Shown here piece by piece: positions 57,006-64,000 of a stretch of DNA of 64,000 nucleotides. Under the pieces are notes generated by a model. That model worked only from the letters and a program-made list of their open reading frames with translations. It was not told the origin of the DNA and ran no database searches. The DNA is from Candidatus Pelagibacter communis (GTDB lineage Bacteria > Pseudomonadota > Alphaproteobacteria > Pelagibacterales > Pelagibacteraceae): NCBI RefSeq assembly GCF_012932795.1, contig NZ_LANA01000001.1, positions 262,642 through 326,641 of the forward strand, in the 5' to 3' direction. Made by a program: the position numbers and the translations under genes. The first letter of the stretch is position 1. The number at the start of each line of letters is the position of its first letter.

Positions 57006-60000
57006 TTAACTAACTTCTTTTATAATTGATTTTAAACTTATTGGGTTTTTTAGTTTATCAATCATTTCTTTTGGACAAACTTGAATAAAATTAGAAATCT
57101 CTTTATCAAAATTTTCTATTATTTTTTTAGAAAAATCTGAATTTGTCTCCTGCTGATGCTCTTGAACTAATTTTTTTAAATATGCTATCCAATAATCTGT
57201 TTGGGGTGTTTGCCATACTACAGTCTCTGGATTTACTTTTTTTTCAAATTTCTTATTTATATCATAAATAAATGCCATTCCACCTGTCATCCCGGCTCCA
57301 AAATTGTCTCCTACATCACCCAAAACTATAACTGTACCACCAGTCATATATTCACAAGCATTAGAGTCACAGCCTTCAATAACCGAAATTGATCCTGAAT
57401 TTCTTACAGCATACCTTTCTCCAGCTTGACCTGCTGCAAAAAGTTTTCCAGATGTTGCTCCATACAAAACCGTATTCCCTATTATAGTATTCTCATGTGA
57501 AACTAAATTACTTTCATCTGGAAGTTTAACTACCACTGTTGCTCCTGACAAACCTTTGCCAACATAATCGTTAGCGTCACCTTTTAGAATAAGTTTTAAA
57601 CCTTTGATTCCGAATGCTCCAAATGATTGCCCTGCTGATCCTTTGAATTTTAAAGATAAAAATCCATCTTCTAATTTTTCAGATCCATATTTTTCATAAA
57701 GATGATTAGAAATTCTTGTACCAACAGTTCTATGAGTATTTTTAATAATATATTCTTTTTTAATAATTTTTACTTTTCCAATTTGCTCTTTAATTTCAGG
57801 TAAAATTTCTTGATCTAAAGTATCTGGAACAGAATTTATTTCTGGAACTGTGCAGTACCTTGTATTTTCTCCAGCATCTGTTTGAACAAACAAAGGATTT
57901 AGATCTAGATCATCTAAATTTGGTGATGCTTTACTTACCTGCCTTAATAAATCAGTTCTACCAATTATTTCATTCAGTGATTTAAAGCCTATAAGTGCTA
58001 AAATTTCTCTTACTTCCTCAGCTATGAATCTAAACAAGTTAACTACTTTTTCTGGTGTGCCAGAAAATTTTTCTCTTAATTTTTCATCTTGAGTACAAAC
58101 TCCAACTGGACATGTATTTGAATGACACTGTCTAACCATAATGCATCCCATAGCTACTAAAGCCGTAGTTGCTACCCCATATTCTTCTGCTCCCATCATG
58201 GCTGCAATAACAACATCTCTTCCTGTCTTAATTCCACCATCTGTTCTTAGGGTAACCTTATGTCTTAAGTTATTTAAAGTTAAAACTTGATTAGCCTCAG
58301 TCAAACCCATCTCCCAAGGTATCCCAACATATTTAACACTTGTTTGTGGTGTTGCTCCTGTTCCTCCATTATGTCCAGAAATTAAAATTATATCTGCTTT
58401 AGCTTTGGCTACACCAGCAGCAATTGTGCCTATGCCAGATGATGCTACTAACTTTACTCCAACTCTAGCTTTTGGGTTTGCTTGTTTAAGGTCATAAATT
58501 AATTGTGCTAAATCCTCTATAGAATAAATATCATGATGGGGCGGAGGAGATATCAAAGTTACACCCTGTGTTGAATGTCTTAGCTTAGCAATTTCTTCTG
58601 TAACCTTAAAACCTGGTAATTGGCCTCCTTCTCCTGGTTTTGCCCCTTGTGCTATTTTAATTTCTATTTCGTTGCAGTTATTTAGATATTTAAGAGTTAC
58701 TCCAAATCTTGCTGAAGCTATTTGCTTAACTCTAGAATTGGCACTGTCTCCATTTTCCATTTTTATAAATCTTTTTTCATCTTCACCCCCTTCACCACTA
58801 CACGAAGCTCCTTTAATTCTATTCATTCCTATAGCTAAAGTTTCATGTGCTTCTTTCGATAATGCACCATGAGACATGCTTCCACTTCCAAATCTTGTTA
58901 AAATATTTTCAATTGGCTCTACCTCTAAAATATCTATAGATGGGTTTAAATTTCTATCTCTAAATCCAATCAAATCTCTAAGATGAATAGGTGGAAGATC
59001 ATAAATACCTTCTGCATATTTTTTATAAGCTTCAAAAGAATTTGATGAAACTGCACTTTGTAAAAGATGAATAAGCTTACCTTGATATTGATGTGTTTCA
59101 CCGTTTTTTCTATACCTATAAATTCCCCCAATTGGTAAAACTGTATCCACACCTTCAAATGCTTCTTTGTGAATAGTTCTTAGTTTTTTTTCTATTCCGT
59201 TTAAACCTATGCCTGAGATTTTTGATAAAATTCCTGGAAAATACTCTGATGCTACCGTTCTACTCAAACCAACTGTTTCAAAATTACATCCACCTCTATA
59301 TGAGCTTATGACTGAAATTCCCATTTTTGACATTATTTTTAGAAGCCCATGATTTACTGATTGAATATATCTTTCTATACATTCATCGTACCCAAACTTT
59401 CCAAATAATTTTTTTTCAAACCTTTGATATAAACTATCCAGTGCTAAATAAGGATTAACAGTTGTAGCCCCAACACCTATAAGTGTTGCAAATGAATGTG
59501 TGTCTAATGCTTCACCAGTTTGAACATTGATTGATGCATAACCTCTTAATTTTTTTTTAATAAGATAAGTATTTATTGCACCAACACTTAATAACATTGG
59601 AATAGGTAGTCTTTTTTCAGAAATATTTTTATCACTTAAGACTAATTGAGTAAGACCTTGTCTAACTGCAATTTCAGACTCTTTTCTAATTCTCTCAATA
59701 GATGCTTCAAGATTTTCACTTTTATCAAAAGTACAGTCAATAGTTATCGATTTTTGGCCAAAGAAATTAATAAATTTTTCTAATTGAGAATTTGATAATA
59801 TAGGGCTGTCTAAAACGTATATGTTTTCCTCTGTTAAATTAGTAAAATCTAAAATATTTCCTAGATTACCAAAACGAGTTTTTAAACTCATAACCTTGTT
59901 TTCTCTTAAAGAGTCAATTGGTGGATTTGTGACTTGACTAAAATTTTGTCTAAAAAAATGGTAAAGCGGCCTATAACGATCAGACAATACTGCAAGTGGA

Positions 60001-61511
60001 GTGTCATCACCCATAGAACCAATGGCCTCTTTTGCTTCCTCTGCCATAGGGTGAAGAATAAGCTCCAAATCCTCTAAACTATAACCAAATGTATGTTGTC
60101 TTTTTTTTAGTTCGTCCCCTGAAAAAGTAGATTTTTCATTTCTTATTGGAAATTTCTTTTCCAAATCTATTATTTGATTATTAAAATGTTTAAATTCTTT
60201 TGCTAGATAATCTTTAATTTCAACATTAGAAAATACTTTACCTTTTGCTATTCTTACTCCAAGAATTTCTCCAGGTCCCAACCTGCCTTTTTTAATAATT
60301 TGTTTCTCATCAATTTCAACCATTCCTGTTTCTGATCCTGCACACAATATTTTATCTTTTGAAATAGTGTATCTCATTGGGCGTAACCCATTTCTATCAG
60401 CAGCTACTATAGCCCATTCATTGTCAGTAGCAGCTATTGCAGCTGGCCCATCCCATGGCTCCATTGTACTATTCAAAAAATTAAATAGTTGTTGATGATC
60501 TTTTGATAATGTTTGACTTTTTTTAGACCACGCATCTGGAATTAACATTAGTTTTGCAAGAGGTGCTGATTGGCCAGAAATATTTAAAAGTTCAAAAACA
60601 CTATCTAGTGCAGCAGAGTCTGATGATCCAGGTTGTATAACTGGTTTTAAATTTTCCATATTATCAAATAAAGGGCTGTCCATTTCTTGCTCATGAACTT
60701 TCATCCAGTTTGTGTTTCCTTTATATGTATTTATTTCTCCATTATGGGCCAAAGCCCTAAAAGGTTGTGCCAAATCCCAGCTTGGTGCTGTGTTTGTTGA
60801 AAACCTTTGATGAAATATTGCAAATCTAGATATAAATCTCTCATCCTTTAAATCTAAATAAAAATCTGCAATAGACTCTGCTAAAAACATTCCTTTATAA
60901 ATAATTGACTTAGAACTTAGTGAACAAATATAAAAACCTTCTATCGCATCTTTAATAGCTTCTTTTTCAATTTTTCTTCTAGATTCATAAATTTTTCTTT
61001 CCAGTTCTTTTTCTGTTAAATCTTTATTATTGTGTTTGAATAGTACTTGAGTGATTTCTGGTCTCGTAAAATTTGCTTTTTCACCTAAAACTTTTGGATT
61101 TACTGGAACCTGTCTCCATCCATAAATACTAAAATTACTTTTTGTTAATTCACTTTCAACTAAAGTCCTTGCATTTTCTTGTGCTTGATAATTATTCCTT
61201 GGTAAAAAAATCATCCCTACACAAATCTCTGAATCATCATGGTCGTGACCTGTGAGTTCTATTTTTTCAGCAAAAAAATCTGAAGGAATTTCTAAATGTA
61301 TTCCAGCTCCATCACCTGTTTTTCCATCTGCATCAACAGCTCCTCTATGCCAAACTGCTTTTAAGGCATCAATTCCATATTCAACTACTTTTCTTGATTT
61401 TTTTCCCTCTGTAGATGCAATTAACCCAACTCCACATGCATCATGTTCCATTTCTTTTGAATAAACATGACCTTCTTCAAGAATTTTAAGATTTTTTTTA
61501 TAATTTTTCAT
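57006..61511 (-). CDS. gltB: Glutamate synthase (NADPH) large chain
   Basis: Makes two glutamates from glutamine and 2-oxoglutarate, with GltD. The 1501 residues have an N-terminal glutaminase domain with the nucleophile Cys at 26 (DACGVGLIAS) after a short propeptide to be removed, a central domain, the FMN synthase domain with EGGEDEKRFIK and GQGAKPGEGGQLPG-like text, the 3Fe-4S cysteines in RQCHSNTCPVGVCTQ, and the C-terminal beta-helix (GFGIKG, GGTVIVLGDVG). Its start overlaps the gltD stop by one base. Confidence 0.98.
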   Translation of the reverse strand: MKNYKKNLKILEEGHVYSKEMEHDACGVGLIASTEGKKSRKVVEYGIDALKAVWHRGAVDADGKTGDGAGIHLEIPSDFFAEKIELTGHDHDDSEICVGMIFLPRNNYQAQENARTLVESELTKSNFSIYGWRQVPVNPKVLGEKANFTRPEITQVLFKHNNKDLTEKELERKIYESRRKIEKEAIKDAIEGFYICSLSSKSIIYKGMFLAESIADFYLDLKDERFISRFAIFHQRFSTNTAPSWDLAQPFRALAHNGEINTYKGNTNWMKVHEQEMDSPLFDNMENLKPVIQPGSSDSAALDSVFELLNISGQSAPLAKLMLIPDAWSKKSQTLSKDHQQLFNFLNSTMEPWDGPAAIAATDNEWAIVAADRNGLRPMRYTISKDKILCAGSETGMVEIDEKQIIKKGRLGPGEILGVRIAKGKVFSNVEIKDYLAKEFKHFNNQIIDLEKKFPIRNEKSTFSGDELKKRQHTFGYSLEDLELILHPMAEEAKEAIGSMGDDTPLAVLSDRYRPLYHFFRQNFSQVTNPPIDSLRENKVMSLKTRFGNLGNILDFTNLTEENIYVLDSPILSNSQLEKFINFFGQKSITIDCTFDKSENLEASIERIRKESEIAVRQGLTQLVLSDKNISEKRLPIPMLLSVGAINTYLIKKKLRGYASINVQTGEALDTHSFATLIGVGATTVNPYLALDSLYQRFEKKLFGKFGYDECIERYIQSVNHGLLKIMSKMGISVISSYRGGCNFETVGLSRTVASEYFPGILSKISGIGLNGIEKKLRTIHKEAFEGVDTVLPIGGIYRYRKNGETHQYQGKLIHLLQSAVSSNSFEAYKKYAEGIYDLPPIHLRDLIGFRDRNLNPSIDILEVEPIENILTRFGSGSMSHGALSKEAHETLAIGMNRIKGASCSGEGGEDEKRFIKMENGDSANSRVKQIASARFGVTLKYLNNCNEIEIKIAQGAKPGEGGQLPGFKVTEEIAKLRHSTQGVTLISPPPHHDIYSIEDLAQLIYDLKQANPKARVGVKLVASSGIGTIAAGVAKAKADIILISGHNGGTGATPQTSVKYVGIPWEMGLTEANQVLTLNNLRHKVTLRTDGGIKTGRDVVIAAMMGAEEYGVATTALVAMGCIMVRQCHSNTCPVGVCTQDEKLREKFSGTPEKVVNLFRFIAEEVREILALIGFKSLNEIIGRTDLLRQVSKASPNLDDLDLNPLFVQTDAGENTRYCTVPEINSVPDTLDQEILPEIKEQIGKVKIIKKEYIIKNTHRTVGTRISNHLYEKYGSEKLEDGFLSLKFKGSAGQSFGAFGIKGLKLILKGDANDYVGKGLSGATVVVKLPDESNLVSHENTIIGNTVLYGATSGKLFAAGQAGERYAVRNSGSISVIEGCDSNACEYMTGGTVIVLGDVGDNFGAGMTGGMAFIYDINKKFEKKVNPETVVWQTPQTDYWIAYLKKLVQEHQQETNSDFSKKIIENFDKEISNFIQVCPKEMIDKLKNPISLKSIIKEVS

Positions 61512-62950
61512 TAAGCAACCTTCTCTTTACTGAGTTCTTTGATCTCTAAAAAATTTTTTATTGATGTTGCTACGTCTCTTCCATCTTTAATGGCCCAGAC
61601 AACTAAAGATGCGCCTCTAATAATGTCCCCTGCTGCAAAGACACCTGGTAAATTTGTCTCCATTGTATCAAAATTAGTTTTTAATGTTCCCCATTTGGTA
61701 ACCTGTAAATCTTCACAGCCAAATAGTTTTGGTAAATTTTCTGGATCAAAGCCAAGAGCCTTAATTACTATATCTGCTTTGATATTAAAGTTAGAATCAT
61801 TTTGAATTTCAGGTTTACGTCTACCACTATCATCAGGTTCACCAAGTTTAATTTTATCTACTATCAAACCTTCAACTTTATTTGTTCCAATAAATTTCTT
61901 AGGACTAGATAACCATACAAATTCTACTCCTTCTTCTTCTGCATTAGCTACTTCTCTAGCTGATCCAGGCATATTCTCTTTATCTCTTCTATATAGACAC
62001 TTAACTGATTTTGCTTTTTGTCTGATTGAAGTTCTAACACAATCCATTGCGGTGTCACCACCTCCAATTACAACAATATTTTTTCCTTCTGCATTTAAAG
62101 TTCCATTATCAAATAACTCTACCTTATCTCCTAATCCTTTTTTGTTTGAAGCTGTTAAAAATTCCATGGCTGGAAAAATATTTCCTAAATCTTTTCCTGG
62201 TAGATCTATTTCTCGAGCTTTATAAACCCCAGTTGCAATTAAAAGAGCATCATGTTTTTTTCTTAACTGCTCTAATGTAGCATCTTTTCCAACTTCAAAA
62301 TTTTGAACAAATTTAATTCCACCTTCTTCCAATAATTTAGTTCTTCTTTCTACGACAAATTTTTCCAACTTAAAATTTGGGATCCCATAAATCATTAGAC
62401 CACCAGCTCTATCATATCGATCGTATACTGTGATTTGATACCCTAACTTACGTAGCTGTTCGGCAGCAGCCAGACCAGCTGGACCAGCTCCTATAATCCC
62501 AATACTTTGACTTTTTTCATTTTTTACTTTTATAGGGTTTACCCAGCCTTGTTCCCAGGCATTATCAGTAATATATTTTTCAACTGAACCTATGGTTACT
62601 GTTCCATGTCCTGATTGTTCGATTACACAATTTCCTTCACACAATCTATCTTGTGGACATATTCTTCCACATACTTCTGGCATGTTGTTAGTGCTTTGGG
62701 ATAATTCATATGCTTCTTTCAATCTACCCTCTGCAGTTAATTTTAACCAATCTGGAATATTGTTACTTAAAGGACAATGTACCTGACAAAAAGGAACTCC
62801 ACATTGTGAGCATCTGCTGGATTGTTCGCTTGCTTTAATGTTAATAAACTCCTTATAAATTTCGTTAAAATCTTCTTTTCTGTTGCCAACTTCTCTTTTA
62901 GGTGGAGTTTGTTGACCTATTTTAACAAATTTAAGCATTTTTTCTGACAT
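61511..62950 (-). CDS. gltD: Glutamate synthase (NADPH) small chain
   Basis: FAD-dependent electron-input subunit of glutamate synthase, 479 residues. The N-terminal Fe-S cluster cysteines lie in SRCSQCGVPFCQVHCPLSN, and a second set in CGRICPQDRLCEGNCV. FAD and NADPH sites are GIIGAGPAGLAAAEQL and VVIGGGDTAMDC. It begins the gltD-gltB-SDR transcript and faces uppP across 184 bases that contain an inverted repeat. In SAR11 this operon is known to respond to nitrogen supply; no such signal is proven here. Confidence 0.97.
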   Translation of the reverse strand: MSEKMLKFVKIGQQTPPKREVGNRKEDFNEIYKEFINIKASEQSSRCSQCGVPFCQVHCPLSNNIPDWLKLTAEGRLKEAYELSQSTNNMPEVCGRICPQDRLCEGNCVIEQSGHGTVTIGSVEKYITDNAWEQGWVNPIKVKNEKSQSIGIIGAGPAGLAAAEQLRKLGYQITVYDRYDRAGGLMIYGIPNFKLEKFVVERRTKLLEEGGIKFVQNFEVGKDATLEQLRKKHDALLIATGVYKAREIDLPGKDLGNIFPAMEFLTASNKKGLGDKVELFDNGTLNAEGKNIVVIGGGDTAMDCVRTSIRQKAKSVKCLYRRDKENMPGSAREVANAEEEGVEFVWLSSPKKFIGTNKVEGLIVDKIKLGEPDDSGRRKPEIQNDSNFNIKADIVIKALGFDPENLPKLFGCEDLQVTKWGTLKTNFDTMETNLPGVFAAGDIIRGASLVVWAIKDGRDVATSIKNFLEIKELSKEKVA

Positions 62951-63007
62951 ATATATCCTCTAATAAACTGAGCATATAACAAGGTTTTGTGTAATAAAAG
63001 ACAAACA

Positions 63008-63028
63008 AGGTCAATATATATGACCTTA
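63008..63028. repeat. Inverted repeat upstream of gltD, possible operator
   Basis: AAGGTCA, seven A/T bases, TGACCTT: perfect 7-base arms with GC-containing ends, unusual in such AT-rich DNA, located 58 bases before the gltD start and 107 before uppP. The layout fits a dimeric regulator site in the divergent promoter region. There is no T-run, so it is not a terminator. Confidence 0.5.
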
Positions 63029-63134
63029 AATTTACAATAAATAACGTTAATTCTTTGTATTTTAATTTTTGCATATCTAATATGTTCAAATGGAATTGTT
63101 TAAATCATCGAATATTTAAGCTACGAAGCTTTAA

Positions 63135-63905
63135 ATGTTCTCAAATATTATTGAAATTATAATCCTATCAATAGTTCAGGGCATATCAGAATTTTTGCCG
63201 ATCAGTTCATCGGCTCATTTAAACATTGTTGAAATAATCTTTGAGTTTAATTCTAACTCACTAATGATTGATGTTAGTCTCCATCTTGGCTCTTTACTAG
63301 CAATAATCTTTTATTTTAGAAGAGAGCTACTAGACCTTAGAAATAATCAAACATTATTATCTTTATTAATTATTGGTTCTATACCAATTGTAATGGCTGG
63401 GTACATAATCAGCTCCATGGGTCTAGTTAGTCTATTAGAAAATAATTTAAAGATAATTGCTTGGACAACATTAATTTTTGGAATTATTTTATATCTAGCA
63501 GATAAAAGTAAATTTGATAAAAAAATATCATCCAATTTAAATTTTAAAACAATACTATATATTGGCTTGTTTCAAATACTTGCTTTAATACCCGGTGTGA
63601 GTAGGGCGGGAATTACAATAACAGCTGCAAGACTTTTTAGATTTAATAGATTTGATTCAAGTAAAATTTCTTTTTTATTAGCTATACCTGCTATAGCTGG
63701 AGCAAGTGTACTGCAGTTAAAAAATGCCATTGGACAAAGCTTTGAGTTCAGTTACCTTATTCTAATATCAATCTCTTTTTCTTTTTTATTTTCTTATTTT
63801 ACAGTTAAGTTTTTCTTAGATTATATAAATAAATTTTCTTTGAATGTTTTTGTAATTTACAGAATTATTATTTCAATAATTTTATTTATAATAATATACA
63901 ATTAA
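63135..63905 (+). CDS. uppP: Undecaprenyl-diphosphatase (BacA/UppP)
   Basis: Recycles undecaprenyl diphosphate to the monophosphate lipid carrier used in peptidoglycan and surface glycan synthesis. The 256 residues form about eight membrane helices. The two catalytic motifs are intact: QGISEFLPISSSAHL (15-29) and PGVSRAGIT in the second repeat. It is divergent from gltD and overlaps the next gene's stop by 3 bases on the other strand. Confidence 0.97.
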   Translation: MFSNIIEIIILSIVQGISEFLPISSSAHLNIVEIIFEFNSNSLMIDVSLHLGSLLAIIFYFRRELLDLRNNQTLLSLLIIGSIPIVMAGYIISSMGLVSLLENNLKIIAWTTLIFGIILYLADKSKFDKKISSNLNFKTILYIGLFQILALIPGVSRAGITITAARLFRFNRFDSSKISFLLAIPAIAGASVLQLKNAIGQSFEFSYLILISISFSFLFSYFTVKFFLDYINKFSLNVFVIYRIIISIILFIIIYN

Positions 63906-64000
63906 TCTTTTTTTAATATTGGTGCTAATTGTGAAAATAAAACACCAAATAAAATAAATAAACATCCAAACAAATTATTTATATCTAAAATTTGATCTAA
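63902..64000 (-). CDS. C-terminal end of a membrane protein, probably EamA/DMT transporter (cut by window edge)
   Basis: Only the last 32 residues are visible, ending ...LFGCLFILFGVLFSQLAPIL plus KKD and the stop at 63902-63904. A short polar start (LDQILDINN) then one strong membrane helix fits the last helix of EamA/DMT-family transporters (the ...GE, polar, LIGA(L)LILxGVL pattern). The evidence is limited to this fragment. Confidence 0.5.
   Translation of the reverse strand, partial: LDQILDINNLFGCLFILFGVLFSQLAPILKKD

Noticed and set aside
63118-63131. Hairpin AAGCT-ACGA-AGCTT just before uppP
   Set aside because: Only 5 pairs, next to the start codon; too short to call a regulatory site.

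Overview
The window is very AT-rich chromosomal DNA with tiny spacers, many 1-26 base gene overlaps and no insertion sequences, CRISPR arrays or phage genes. Gene content and order point to an alphaproteobacterium with a streamlined genome, most likely SAR11/Pelagibacterales. The signs are an alpha-type HisRS beside a tRNA-His without G-1, a DUF2948 gene between murA and hisD, CobS/CobT homologues, a RegB-type kinase, and the order rpmH-rnpA-yidD-yidC-argB-HAD-dapD-dapE. This assignment is inference; no rRNA is present. No stretch longer than about 185 bases lacks a gene.

Layout: 1-3.9 kb holds a DEAD-box helicase (cut by the left edge), typA and a YczE-like membrane protein. 4-7.9 kb has a GT-C glycosyltransferase, a methyltransferase and a sulfotransferase. 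The sulfotransferase sits inside a histidine operon that runs right to left: hisD, infA, tRNA-Phe, tRNA-His, hisS, hisZ, sulfotransferase, hisG (6.3-12.1 kb). Upstream of hisD on the same strand are two lysine-rich microproteins, dcd, murA and DUF2948. 14.7-16.4 kb has a degenerate tRNA-like sequence, a DPM1-like glycosyltransferase and a TVP38-family protein.

16.4-23.9 kb is a rightward block: rpmH, rnpA, yidD, yidC, argB, a HAD phosphatase, dapD, dapE, then a histone-deacetylase-like enzyme and a SET-domain methyltransferase. It meets the leftward block of a small membrane protein, a large exported unknown protein, def, fmt and truA (23.8-28 kb). aroK-aroB, bolA and a J-domain/cobS/cobT module follow, then gyrB-regB and tRNA-Ser.

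36.8-45.8 kb is a surface-glycan island with genes on both strands: a polytopic membrane protein, GT-like proteins, a PglD/NeuD-type acyltransferase, an epimerase, a DegT aminotransferase, FkbM, GT17 and a Gfo/Idh oxidoreductase. It ends at the conserved leftward translation block GT4-thrS-infC-rpmI-rplT-pheS-pheT...lepA. The right end carries a hydrolase, an SDR-like protein, gltB-gltD, uppP and the C-terminal end of a probable DMT/EamA transporter.

Working together: the core genes cover translation, histidine, arginine, lysine/DAP and aromatic synthesis, ammonium assimilation and wall precursor recycling. The accessory parts are mostly glycan decoration. The least explained parts are the DnaJ-CobS-CobT module, the deacetylase/SET pair coupled to dapE, the microproteins before dcd, and the exported 586-residue protein with its small membrane partner.
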